Positions 1 to 11,340 of a stretch of DNA of 64,000 nt are shown piece after piece. The notes under the pieces are model-generated. The model had not been told where the DNA came from. It did not search any database and saw nothing but the letters and a program-made list of their open reading frames with translations. Numbering within the stretch: position 1 is the first letter of the stretch; each line of letters opens with the position of its first letter. Made by a program: the position numbers and the translations under genes. Source of the stretch: Anarhynchus alexandrinus (taxonomy: Eukaryota > Chordata > Aves > Charadriiformes > Charadriidae); the NCBI GenBank assembly GCA_008711295.1, contig VUYV01000146.1:983730-1047729 (forward strand), read 5' to 3'.

Positions 1-3000
1 TACCTCTTCCCACCTGGTCCTTGGAGAAAGTCCCCTGGGGTTCCTGGGGGGGGGGAGGAATTACCTACAGGTGATAATTTTGAATGCTCAGTCACTAGGG
101 CATTTCTCTTCAGTATTTGTTTGGTGGGCAAATCTGTCTTGTGGACACATTGACCTCCAGAAGCACCTTGGAGACTACAGGGGCTATTGCAAATCTCACT
201 GAAGAGGTCTTTTAGTCATACATATATTTTGAATGTAAAGGCCCAAAAGTTACTAGCCAGGCATAAAACTGTGTAGAGCTGATGGAAAATATCCAGTCAA
301 CTTCCTTAACCTCTGGATTCAGACCTGTAGGATACGTTTCCACTGAAATCAGGGCAATTTTTCTTAGGCAGTGTGATAAGCAGAGCTTGCCACCATGAGG
401 CAGGGCTCATCACTGGGCACTGCAGAGCGGCACTTGGGGCTAAAGGGAGTGGAAGGTGTCCCCCAGCTTTTGGTGAGTTCGGTGTGGGGTCAAAAGAATA
501 TATTGGTGCTGGACAAAACTGTAAAATCTACTTGCAAATATGAACACAGGTTTCATCACTGCAATGGTATATGGATGTTCCTACAGATGTTTTATTTTAA
601 TGTTAGTATTGCCTTGCCTTCCCTAAAATCCTTTGGAAATCCTTTAGGAAATCCTTTTGGAAAATGTATTTGCCCTTTAGCGACACCTGATACCTTTGCA
701 GTAATCATGCAGTGACCTTTCTCCCACTTAACTGGAATATTTAAACTGCCCAGACTACCATGTTGTCTTGCTAAGCAGGATTAGGGGAAGAAAAATAGCA
801 CTTAACCTTGTTTAGAGAAGTGAGATATATTTCAGACTAGAGGATAAGACCCAATCTATAATAGATATAGTCAGGCTTGTACGTACTCAGTCTAGAGTTA
901 AAAACAACGGTAAGCTCTCCTTAGAGTAATGCGTCTCTGTGCTTTCAAGTGCTATCAGTGCTGAGGACGGGAAGCATTCTTAGGGATTAACTGCTAAGGT
1001 GTTACAAAAATAGCTCTACCAAATATACAATTAATTTTTTAGGCATGCAGACCTATATTTAAACCACTGTATTTTTAATGAGTTTTGCAAACAAAACTTG
1101 TGAGAAAAAATGCCTACTTTTAAATAAAACCTAAGCATTGTTATTATTTTGTTCCAAAATTGAGATGATCCTAATGTGTACCCTCCAACTAGAAATATTC
1201 TATATTCTATGAAATTTTTATGTTCACCTGTAGGTTTTTAAAGAAAGAACCTAATCCTAATTTTCAACTGCAATTTTGACTGATAAGAAAACAGGTTGTT
1301 TAGCAAGTAAATGAAAACACACAAAAAAAGGAAGACTGTGTGTGAAAGGTATGAGATGTAGTGTTAGTAACATCACCACCCGATTACATAACTCTTAACT
1401 TGTCTCACACGAGGAAAAATGTTAAATGTTTCCTTCTTTTGTCTTAAAAAAGTAAGAAAAAATAACCTGCTTCTCTACATTTGCAAACATACACTCTCAT
1501 GCACACACACACAGAGGTACACGCACAGGTACAGGAACCTCTGTAATATTTGGGGTTGTTAAGGCTCCTACTTTTGTGTCAGCTCAGAAAATTTTGTGTT
1601 TCCCCTAATCATTAATAAGAACAATAACACTTATCTCTTAAATTCCTTTTGAGTACATGATCTCTCTTTCACTTCTTCACACACACAAACACATGCACAG
1701 TGTGTAAGCAGGAAGAAAGAATGAGACAAGAAAAGAATTAAGTTGCTTTACTAAGCTGAATTTCCAGTTCATATATTTATAGTAACAGTGGGGCATAAGC
1801 TAAGTAGCATTATGCAGGTTTATGCAAATTGTTTAGGATGAAAGGGGAGCACAGGTGACAGGAAAACAAATATAGCATTGAAGGCCACCGGAAATCTGTC
1901 TTAATGTTGAGCAATGGTCTGACTAAAGGAATAGTGAACACAGGACAACATAAAGTTGTCTTTTTACTTTTAACAGCCAGCAGTTGTTACCTTAAAGAGG
2001 AGGGTAGCTCCATCTTGAGGGTTTAAACTCAAAATAGATCCAGTAACATATGTACTGTTAATTTGACCTAATTAGTTGTTGCTAGTTGCAGGACTTACAT
2101 GAAGAATCTCATTACATAGATTAAATACAAAATAGAGGGAATCTTGGCCCTCGGTAGAGATCAAGTGGAACAGCAGTTTAATATCTGATACATGCTGTTT
2201 CTGGGTACTCTGGACTTTGCAAGGGGGTGTTAGAGGAGGTGAATCTCTAGTAAGTGTCTTCTGTGACTTAGCCTTCTGTAACAAGCTTATCTTTCTATTT
2301 GAAAAGCATAATTTAGATTTTTATTTAAAATTAGACTGTTTGGGGGGATTGTTTCCCTGGGTTTATAGAAAAAGCAAAGGACTATATCTGTATTCAGTTC
2401 AGTGATGAAGTGCAAGTACTAATTGGCAGGGAACACAGTGGTTGTCTGTAGTATGCTATGTCTTGAAAATATTGTTAGCTGCATAGTTATCACCAAAAAA
2501 CACTAAAATTAGTATAAAAGAGCAATCTTTTCCTCCAGCGGGAGCTGACTACAAATATATTACTTTTTGTTGTTGTTAAATTCATATTGTCAGTGTACTT
2601 TTCACTCTTTGACAGGAGGCTCTGCAAATGAAAATATGCAGGCTTTTAGAACACTTACCCAAGAAAAACTCCCAAATGAAATCAAAGTGGAGTTCTGCCC
2701 AAATCAGAAGTCCAGAAGGGAGCTTCAGGTCTGGCACTTGAAGAAGCTATTTACAGAACTGTTAATGAGTGCACTGTGATGGAAAGTCATAGCAGAGCAC
2801 GTCCTGAATATTACCAAGAGTGAAAACTTGACATAACGGAAACATATATGGGATAAAACAAATCTTACGTAACCGATAGCCTTCATTAAAAAAAAAAAAA
2901 AAAAAAAAAAGCGGCTTACTGAACTTTTATTTCATAAATAATAATACCATGCTTTAGCATAACTGATCCAAGCATATGTGTGCAGTATAACTTAGAGATG

Positions 3001-6000
3001 AGCAAAATAGGAGACCAGATTTGGTGAATATGAATTACTATTTAATGTATATTTTTTAAAAATGGATGTATCAGAAATAAAGTGAGTGAACTGTGGAATT
3101 CAGCTATAATTTCTGTCTTTATTTTTGCTTACATCTTGGCTTTTCCTTTTCAAGGGATTCAAAGGATTACACTAAGCAAAATGCTTGTCCTTATGCACAC
3201 TCTGAAATACATCTAAACTACATTTCATTCGACAAACAAGAACATCTGAACAGAGCCATGCTGTTACCTTAGAAAATGGTGATATGAATATAAAGAGGAA
3301 CAGAAACCTTCCTTGGGAAATAAGCAGAGTTATAATATCAGGGCTAATATAGCTGCAGTGAATAGCAAAACTTCATGGAACAGGATCAGAGCCATGTAAT
3401 GTTGCCAAACACTGCCCGCGCCCTGATGCTAGGCATTTGCAGAACTCCCAAAACGAGAATTGAATGCTTGACATGGAAGCAAGGAGAATTAAAAATGTTT
3501 TATTCCAAGTGGTCTCAGTTTTACTGAGTACGTTTTAACAGCTAAGGGATTTTTAAGAATGCCTTGGTTAATCAGATCCTCTGCATAAGAGAAATTGCTA
3601 CCAAATCTGCTGACTGGTTTGGGAAATGTTCATTTTTCTGTTGCATGGACAAGTATTGAGATGTTGGGGGAGAAGGGTTGGGTTTGTTTTCTTTTGTTTG
3701 TTTTTATTAAAGGATTTGTAAAAGGAAACTTGTGGGAACTTGAAAATATTTGTATTTTGCCTGAGAACTCATCCAGCTTTATATAATTGTGGGTTTGGTG
3801 AAATACTGACTATGGGGTTGGCTCAGAAAACATCTGTTAACCAAGCTGACCAGGAAAGATAAAATACAAGTTTTATTGAAGCAAACAACCAAACACAACT
3901 GCTTGGGTTATATCCTGGCCTCGGACGGGAATGTGATTCTGAAGATACCAATTTATTCAACGATCTGCCTTACTGAAAGGAAAGAAGGGAAAAGGTTGTC
4001 AGCTGCTGCAGGCTAACACGTGATATTTCTAGCCTCCAGACTGCAGTGCAAAGATCCCAAGGCAGCCCTGAACAAGCTGTCTCCAGAGCCAGTTACTGCA
4101 CAACCATGTAAACACAGTATGAAGCCTGAGCTGGTAAGCTCTGACACAAGTGCAAGGCCATGTAATGTGCAGCTACATGGGTTTCAGTAACTAACAGGTA
4201 CCTCTGCATGGAGCTGCATTGCACCATGAGGGTGTACCAGAACATTCATAGCCAACTGAGAGTAGCTGCATCATACCCTCTTCAGTGCTATTCTCCACTG
4301 AAAAAGAGCAGGCTCTACCTTACACATCTAAAACAGAATAGCAAAAGTAGGTGGTGTGAGTGCTGTGTAGGTTTTGCAGGTGGTTTGTAATTTCTCATTT
4401 TGCTGTTGGGGTTTTTAATCAATATATATCACTGTTGTATACCCCTTGGCAAAGTATGCAGCAAACTGTTTTGAAGAAGTTTTGAAACCTTTCCTGTGTC
4501 ACTTCCATGCTGTTACCATCCACAGGCTCATGAAGGAAAAATCCTGACATTTCCCTGAGGTAACAGGGAAGATGCAGTCGGGAGCGGTGAGACAGAAGCA
4601 TGGCCAGATGGGGTGTGGTATTTGGGGAAGCTCCTGAGAACTATGGCTTACTAGAGATCATAAAAGAAACAGTCAATGAATTCCTCATAAAAATGCACCA
4701 ACCCCCTTTCCTGAAATTTTGCCTATATAATAGACTTTAGATGGCTCTAATTTTAGAAGAAGAATAGATAAATCAAAGTTGATGCACTACTGATGGAGGA
4801 AATGAATGGCTTGTCAAAAGCTGGAAGGATCCAGCTGACCTGCTATAAATCCATGCTGGCTGAAAAGCACGTTGCTTGCTCACTGGAGAGATTCATTAGT
4901 ATTAATATAGAAGTTCAGTAGGTCACAGAAGTCTCATGCTCTCCTGGAAGGCTTAGAATAGAAGAGAGAGGTAAAGAATTCAAATGCTCTTAATGTCTGT
5001 ACTCTCTGCTCTGCAGAGGACTAGAGAAAACCCATCCCCATTTTCTGCTGGTAAATTAGCCACTTTAACCATATTATTTTTTGGTCAAATCTCCTAAATG
5101 TTTCAGCAGCAGCCTTGTCTGACAAGTGACTTGGGGTCAAGGCCTTAATGTAATTTTCTTCTCATCTGATTTTTTTTTCTTCAATAAATTACACAATTAA
5201 ATAGACTTCTATACATATAGAATTGTGATTAAAATAGTCTGAGTGCAAAAGCACTGTGTGGTCCAAAGGAAACTGAGAGAGCAAACGTGCTGTTGTTAGA
5301 CCTGTGCGGAAGCTAAGGCACAGCTTTGTCACTCAGGGATTAGTGTTATAACCCAAATATACCCTTGAAGGACTCAACTCTGTTCTGGGTGCCTTAGGTA
5401 ACTGCTTGTCTCTTAAAACTGGTTCTTGTATGAAGAAGCACAAAAGAAAAGTTTAAATCAAGAAGTTGTTTTGGAGAACAGTGTTGAGGTTAAATGCTAA
5501 TGTTTCCTAACAACTGAACTCGCAGGTGTTGTAAGGCTTTCACTTACTGTCTCTGGGCAAAGTTTATCTCAGCTCTGTAGTAGAAACTCTCTAGTTAGGT
5601 GAATTCAAACTTGCAGCTGAAGTTGTTTAACTGTGGCAGTGGTATATATCAGAACCATCTGCTACATTTATTGTGCATCAGAATGCATGCAACATAAATC
5701 AAACTTTAAGATCACAATTAATTTTAAGGTACAGTTATTACAATGCTCATGAGATCCATTCAAACAGTATTTTAGTAGCCTTACAGAAATCCAGTCTATA
5801 TTTCTTGAAATAGGAATGTGATTGGAGTCCCCATACTGATTCCATATTGAATCTGTGCATAATTTAGAAAAACATACTTTCACTTTTTTCAAACCTTGGC
5901 TTTCCTCAAAATCTAGAAAAAATAGTGACTATATTTGAAGTCCATGAGAGGAGGAAAACACTCTTGAATTTTTATGTTTAAGCCTGGCCATTCCTACAAT

Positions 6001-8916
6001 TTTCTGCAGGACCTCTTCTGTCCTGCCCACATCACTCCTTTTCTCTCACTAGACATATTTCTGTGGTGGCATGAACAAGCTGTGCCTGCTAGAATGAGTC
6101 TGCAAAAATTTCTCAATAGCTTTATGCAGAGTCCTTACTCTTACTGTCAGAGGGGGTGAGAAGAAAAAAGATTTCTATCCCTGTCTCAGATGATAGAGCA
6201 TGGCATTCTGTTACAAGTAGGCTATACTCAATATGGATAAAAGATTAAGATCTTTGCAATCCTTACTCAGATAAAAATTAACCCAAGACAAAAACTACAT
6301 TGATGCCGAACTTTGATTATGCTTAATTCTAAAATTGTCGCGAATCCCGAAAGCTCTAGTTCTATGAAAAATATTACTTCCAACGATGATCTCCAGCCAA
6401 TGCATCAGGCAGTGAGTGCTTGAAACTGTTGGAGGTAAGCAGATACAAAAAGCAAGTACTGAGTTCAGTGAAGTAAAACAAGACGGACAGCGAAGAATAA
6501 TTAATTATTAAATGAATAATCTATATGTACAAAGTAAATAAAAATAGACGTTCTGAAGCTCTGAGTAGCCCTTTAATTCAAGACAACTCCTAAGGCTCAG
6601 TAAAAGGTAGAGACCTCTTAGTTTAACCTAGATCCATATACTGCCCAACTCTCCACAAAGAAATGTTTTCCACTTCCAGTGACTCAAACAATCAAGTCAG
6701 CTTGCCTCTTAGGAAAAGGCTGAAAAAACAGATAGGTTTTGCAATGCAAAAGGTGATAAAGCTGGGCTCTAATTGCCCTTTCCTGTCAATACTACATTTA
6801 TTGCCAGAGTAGTCTCTGGTTAGAAACGCAAGGACATTCAACAGGAAGAGCTGGCTTGGATCTGGCCAACATCCAGAACTTTGAGGGCATTATATATGAA
6901 AACCAACCATGTATCTTCCTTAGAAATGAGACAGAATTGCACTATAGACCACAAAGTGTTGTTTGTAGTTCACAAAACCCCAACCAGGCTGCTGCAATCT
7001 GAAGCAGCTAAGTTTGGTCACAAAATACAGCACTGTGTCAAGTGCATTCCAGCAGCTTTCTAGCTGGTTATTTGCTTTAATAAGATGCCTGTTTCAGACA
7101 AAGGTTCTGAGGTTCCTTCTTTATATTTGTGACATCAGGTGATAAAAATTGGGCTCTTCACTATGCAGGAAGGTGAGGTATTTGCCCTGTAATGTGAAAC
7201 AGTGCATAAAGGATGGAAGAGTTGCATTGATCACTGTGTGGCATTTCCATATTCCTACAGTGTCTAAGGAAGATGAAGGTTCAACAGTTCACTGTTTCCC
7301 CTTGACCTAATAAGAATGGAGATGTGTATGTCCCATACATATGGGCCTTCTCTGCTGTATGTATGTACTAACTAACCCAACCTGAGGTTGTAAGAAGCAT
7401 GAAAACAATCTAAACCACAGGGTGCCTTGTAGGGGATTACCTTCCATTTTCTCAACAGCAAGCTGAGAGCCAGAAGAAAGAAATGATAATTGCTAGCATG
7501 ACAACTCTTTCAGTGGATTGTTCCTAGGGCTGGGAAGATAGGTGCCACCTCTTATGCAGTGTGAGATGTGAAATATTAATTTATCCCTCAGGATATATGA
7601 GCTCAGAAGAAAGCTGAGGACAGGTGAAAATATAACTGTGTATTTGTCCAATATATGTGTGACTGAAGTGAATTTATGCACCAAAGTGAGCTAGGAGATG
7701 AATTTTATTAGCTTTCCAAACACACTAGAGAAACTCCAAAACAAAGGAAGCCTTTTTTTGGTTAGATTTAATTTCATTTCAGCTAAACATCTCTTCCTGT
7801 TTCCAGCACTCAGGCCAGCAAATCCAACCCTTTTACTTTCTTCCTGAAGGAAGTTACAGAAAATTAAATACCAGCTATTTTTATAGTTCTACAGTGTTTG
7901 AGGGTCTAAGTCAAAGTCTTGGAAACCACAATGAGTGGTGTCACATGAACACAGAGTAAGTAACAGTCATTGTCTCAAGTGTGAAATATTTTGAATCTGT
8001 AACACACTCCAGCAATGTTGATTCATTCTCTCTTCCTAATGAGTTCTGTACAGGTTCAAAAGAATGACTGCATACTGAGCCTGGAGAGCTAAGACTAACA
8101 TAAAATACTAAAATATTAATGTAAAAAACTATGTTGCTTTAGATCATATATCAGAGATTTTTTTTTTAAAGCTACTTTAGTATCCAGAATTGAAGAACCA
8201 ACATCTTTCACAGCTGTAACAAATCTTAAAGCATCCCTGCCTCCTGTTGATCTTAAGGCTCTTCAGCCCAAATCCAGAACCAGAATCTGACATCACTGAC
8301 ACAAAAATCAGCAATTAGATCACCAACATACCCTTGATAGTAGGATTCTGCTTTGATTCTGGAGAGTATTCCTGCACTACCTTTGAAAAGCCAAATTTTG
8401 TAATCTATTAGTCTTCTATTTTGACATTTTCCTAACCTGATTCTTACGAATGCTTGATCCAAAGCCAAAAGCAACATTGGAGTGCTCTCTCCAGTCTTTG
8501 GTGAGTTCAGAATCAGTGTCATAATCCCCAAAATTAGATTAAATTGTTATAGTAAAGAATATTGTATTGTATTCTTTGGTGGCAACTTGGTAATAGTGGT
8601 ATGTGGTAGCAGCATTATAGGCAGAATTGGAAGGTTTTTTTCCAAAACACACAAACTCCCAACTCAAGTTTTTGATGAGGCACTGAGTGCAATTTTGTGT
8701 GGGATGATAATTAACTCCTGTCACAAGACTAGCCCTCCATAGCCACTGACTGATTGGTACTCCCAGACAGGCAGAAGTGCACACAGAAACGTGTTTTCTT
8801 GAAAATTTTCTCATTCACTGCACTTTTTCCAACTGCTTCAGAGTCTAGCAGGCAAAACGAGTAAAATCAGCATGTTTATTCAGGCAGATAAGACTTCATT
8901 TCTCAAAGGAAGCAGG
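1..8916. other. AT-rich 5' flank of ADCY1, no recognisable gene
   Basis: This stretch shows only short, low-complexity or chance open frames; the longest, about 106 codons at 395-715, has no recognisable domain and no splice or promoter context. I see no tRNA, no clear interspersed repeat and no exon I can assign. Small landmarks are a run of ten G at 46-55, a 23-A run at 2888-2910 and scattered short T and A runs. It reads as ordinary vertebrate intergenic DNA upstream of a CpG-island promoter. Distal enhancers or lineage-specific non-coding RNAs could be present but cannot be recognised by reading alone. Confidence 0.6.
2888..2910. repeat. Poly(A) run, 23 A
   Basis: Uninterrupted run of 23 A, directly preceded by ATT so that an ATTAAA hexamer overlaps its start. 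It could be the tail of an old retrocopy or a plain mononucleotide microsatellite. The upstream 300 bases contain only a 70-codon frame (2567-2779) that matches nothing I know, and I see no flanking target-site duplication, so a simple repeat is the safer reading. Confidence 0.8.
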
Positions 8917-8940
8917 ATTCACCTATACGTATAGGTGAAT
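8917..8940. repeat. Perfect 24-bp palindrome upstream of ADCY1
   Basis: The left arm ATTCACCTATAC is followed with no spacer by its exact reverse complement GTATAGGTGAAT. The flanking bases (G at 8916, A at 8941) do not pair, so the palindrome is exactly 24 bp. It can be read as two AGGTGA half-sites diverging around an 8-base centre (ATACGTAT), the geometry of an everted repeat. It lies about 1.1 kb upstream of the ADCY1 start codon, at the border between AT-rich flank and CpG island. A protein-binding role is inference. Confidence 0.9.
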
Positions 8941-9031
8941 ATATTTCCATATATTTTTATATATTTACTTATGTATGTATATTTACATGTCTTTATATGT
9001 AGATTCTCTATATTTATATATATTTTAATAG
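8941..9031. repeat. AT-rich TATATT/TATGTA low-complexity block
   Basis: About 90 bases made almost wholly of TATATTT, TATGTA and TTTATAT variants, lying between the 24-bp palindrome and the abrupt start of the CpG island near 9035. It looks like a degenerate dinucleotide/tetranucleotide microsatellite. The change from nearly pure A+T to GC-rich DNA within a few bases is striking. Confidence 0.75.
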
Positions 9032-9657
9032 ATGTAAAGGCGGGCGGGCAACACACGGCTGTCAGGCAGCAGCCGCAGCACGAAGGCGTGTGTAGCTGGA
9101 AAGACGGAGGGCGCTGGGGGCCCGGCGGGGAGGGCGCGGGGCGCGGGCGGTTCCCCCGCCGCTGCCGAGCCGCGCTGCCCCGGCGGGGGACGTGTCCGGC
9201 TTCCCAAGCGGGCGGCGCGCAGGCGCCTCTCCTTCCCCAGCCCCGGTGTGATGCTCTCGGACGTGGGAAGGGGATCGCCCTGCCTTTCCCTGCCTCCTGC
9301 TTTCTCTCCGGGCCCTCTGCCCCACTTTTCCTCCCCTTAGCTGGGTTTCATTATTTTTCGCCCCTCGTCGTTCCTTATCGTTTTTCGGGTTTGGGGGTCT
9401 TTTTCGTTTGGTGTTTTGTTGGTTTTTTTTTTTTCAAATTTTCCCCACTGCCCGGGAGCCCGTTTGCCACCCGCTCTCTGTAGCCCCTGCTCCTCCAAAT
9501 AACGGTATCTGAAGGGAGACCCGCCTGTTGATTATCCCCCACTCCCCTTCTCTCCGCTTCCACCCACCCTCTGCCCTCACCCCTCCTTCCGCTTGATTTC
9601 AAACCTTTGGATGGTGTTTTGGTGTCATTAGGAGATTAACATCCCTGGAGCACCAGG

Positions 9658-9695
9658 GGAGGAGGAGGAGGAGGAGGAGGGTGGAGGGTGGAGGG

Positions 9696-9723
<28 letters not shown>
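9658..9723. repeat. GGA/GA purine microsatellite in the presumed promoter or leader
   Basis: A GGA-repeat tract at about 9658-9680 is followed by GGTGGAGGG units and then about 14 GA dinucleotides (9696-9723). The + strand is nearly pure purine throughout. It lies about 330-400 bases upstream of the ADCY1 start codon, so it is either in the proximal promoter or in the 5' untranslated leader. Such GA tracts bind GAGA-type factors, can form non-B DNA, and are often length-polymorphic. Confidence 0.9.
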
Positions 9724-9726
<3 letters not shown>

Positions 9727-9866
9727 CAGGCAGGAAGGTTGGCATATTAACACGAGTGAGGCTCTCCTCCCGCCGTCCCAGCCATCCCCGGCTCCTTGGT
9801 GGCAGCGGAGGGGGGGGTTTGCCGGCGCCGCGGGTTGCGGCCGGCGGCTGGCGGGCTGCGCCCGGT

Positions 9867-9930
9867 GCCCGCGTCCGCGGAGCTGCGGCGNNNNNNNNNN
9901 NNNNNNGCCCGCGTCCGCGGAGCTGCGGCG
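9867..9930. other. 16-N assembly gap flanked by an identical 24-bp direct repeat
   Basis: The 24 bases ending just before the gap (9867-9890) are identical to the 24 bases just after it (9907-9930); both begin GCCCGCGTCC and end GCTGCGGCG. The gap itself is 16 N (9891-9906). An exact repeat abutting both gap edges is the usual mark of two contig ends that overlap but were not merged. The likely true sequence has one copy and no gap. It lies upstream of the ADCY1 start codon, so the protein is unaffected, but leader length and any upstream frame are. Confidence 0.85.
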
Positions 9931-10053
9931 GCGCGGGCTGCCGGCGGGCGTGCGGCCGCGGCTGCTGCTCGCAGCCCCCCTCTCTTTTATGAGCAGCGAG
10001 GCGGAGGAGCGGCAGCGGGGGACACCAGGAGGAGCATTTCTTCCCCGGGGTTT

Positions 10054-10722
10054 ATGAATGGCACTGACATGGAGGAAATACCGTTTCAGAAAGTCAAGAC
10101 CAAGAGGAAGAAGTGCTGCCACTGCTGCTGCTCCCCGCCGGCTGCCGCGGCGGCGGGAGCGGGAGCCGGGCTGGGGGACCCCCCTCCCTTGCTGCTGCTG
10201 GATGCCATCGCCTGCGAGGACGAGTTTGACTGCAAGGAGCTGGAGGCTCTCTTCCAGAGCTACAACCTGAAGCTGGAGCAGACGTCCACCCTCAAAGCGC
10301 TGGCCGTCCTTATTGTGCTCACCGCCAGCCTGGCCCTGGTGGAGCTGCTTTCCGGCCCCAGCCTGACCATATCCAAAGGCTCGCACCCGGTGCACTGCAT
10401 CATCTTCCTCTCCCTCTTCATAGTCACCAATGTCAAGTACCTGCAGGTCACCCAGCTGCAGCAGATCGTCAAGCTCACCTTGCTCTTCAGCTTCACCTTC
10501 TCCTTCCTCTGCTGCCCCTTCTCGCTCGGCGCCTACGGCATGGAGCCCCCCAGCGCCCCCGAGCAGGGCATGTGGCAGCTCATGCTGGTCACCTTCGTCT
10601 CCTACTCGCTGCTGCCCGTCCGGACCCTGCTGGCCATCGTCTTCGGGCTGGTGGTGTCCGTCTCCCACCTCATCGTCACCGCCACCTCCGTCAGTGCCAA
10701 GCGGCAGCGGCTCTGGAGGACG
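10054..10722 (+). CDS. ADCY1: Adenylyl cyclase type 1, coding exon 1 (N-terminus and TM1-TM5)
   Basis: ADCY1 makes cAMP from ATP at the plasma membrane and is stimulated by Ca2+/calmodulin, mainly in neurons. This exon encodes 223 residues, in phase 0 at its end. The segment CKELEALFQSYNLKLEQ (60-76), followed by TLKALAVL, then KGSHPVHC (108-115), CCPFSLG (153-159), WQLMLVTFVSYSLLPVR (174-190) and RLWRT (219-223), closely follows mammalian ADCY1 as I know it and differs from ADCY2, ADCY7 and ADCY8. Hydrophobic helices lie near residues 80-99, 113-127, 138-154, 173-189 and 191-211, the first five of the six-helix M1 cassette. The N-terminus (1-50) is basic, then CCHCCC (21-26), then Ala/Gly/Pro-rich. 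The first ATG is 10054 (T at -3, weak context); an in-frame ATG at 10069 (G at -3, G at +4) is stronger and would remove five residues. The frame stays open upstream but without an ATG. The donor ACG|GTGAGAGA ends the exon at 10722. No catalytic residues are encoded here. Confidence 0.95.
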
Positions 10723-11330
10723 GTGAGAGAGGGCCGGGCCGAGCCGGGCACTGCAGCACGGCCGCGCGGTGCGTGCCCGGCGGGCGGGGAAGCGCNGAAT
10801 AAGGCGGCTCCTGGGAGACGGGACCTCTCGGCTTTGTCTCTCGAAGGAAAACCGAGGAGAGGGTAGAGGAGCCAGCACTACCCGTCTCCACGCTGGGGCA
10901 GGTTCAGGGGCACGGTCAGTGCAAATCCAGTGCTTGTAAATAACAGCGCTTGACTCAGTACAAACTTGGCATAGAGAATAAGCTGCGTGTGCTAATAACA
11001 CGTCGATCGAGTTGATTCGTATCCTCGCTGTCCCCGCTCAGCCGTGGACCCTTCGTGCCCACCGCTCATCTCAGGGCGTCTCTGCAGAAACGATCTGAAA
11101 CAGGTTGGGCACTCAAAGGGGGAAACCCACCTCGCTGTTCTCGCAGCGAGCGAGGCACTCCCCCTTCACTTTCCCCAGGGCAGCTGCTGCCCCCTCTCCA
11201 CAGACATTACCTGCTGTCAGTGAACTTCCTAGCGGTTCCCTTTCTCCTCTGAATTAATCCAGCAAAACCTCCCTCTGCAGCAAGCATCATTGAAAACGTG
11301 CTGCTGCACTCTCCCCGCTCCCCCGAGTAG

Positions 11331-11340
11331 CTATTTATAG
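11331..11340. promoter_or_regulatory. MEF2-consensus / TATA-like CTATTTATAG
   Basis: The ten bases CTATTTATAG fit the MEF2 consensus YTAWWWWTAR exactly and also resemble a TATA box. They sit on the downstream shoulder of the CpG island, about 600 bases into intron 1. MEF2 factors are active in neurons, where ADCY1 is expressed, so an intronic enhancer or a secondary promoter is possible. A ten-base match alone is weak evidence. Confidence 0.4.

Larger units (their letters stand above)
9035..11215. promoter_or_regulatory. CpG island spanning ADCY1 promoter, exon 1 and start of intron 1
   Basis: From about 9035 the base composition switches to high G+C with dense CpG (for example GGCGGGCGGGC near 9040 and GCGGCG-rich stretches at 9820-9960). 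It stays high through coding exon 1 and fades by about 11.2 kb. GC-box-like GGCGGG motifs and GGA/GA purine repeats occur upstream of the coding start. CpG islands over the promoter and first exon are usual for vertebrate neuronal genes such as ADCY1. No TATA box is obvious close upstream of exon 1, consistent with dispersed initiation, but the transcription start cannot be placed from sequence alone. Edges are estimated by eye. Confidence 0.85.

Noticed and set aside
2567..2910. Possible retrocopied transcript ending in poly(A)
   Set aside because: The short frame matches no known protein, no convincing polyadenylation signal precedes the tail at the usual spacing, and no target-site duplication is visible.
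9796..10053. In-frame upstream extension of ADCY1 exon 1
   Set aside because: The frame is open but begins at TTG with no ATG, crosses the false gap, and encodes Gly/Ala/Arg-rich sequence typical of a GC-rich leader.
9628..11001. 457-codon open frame on the minus strand across the CpG island
   Set aside because: It is antisense to ADCY1 exon 1, spans N bases, and is composition-driven: GC-rich DNA has few stop codons. Its translation is low-complexity and matches nothing.
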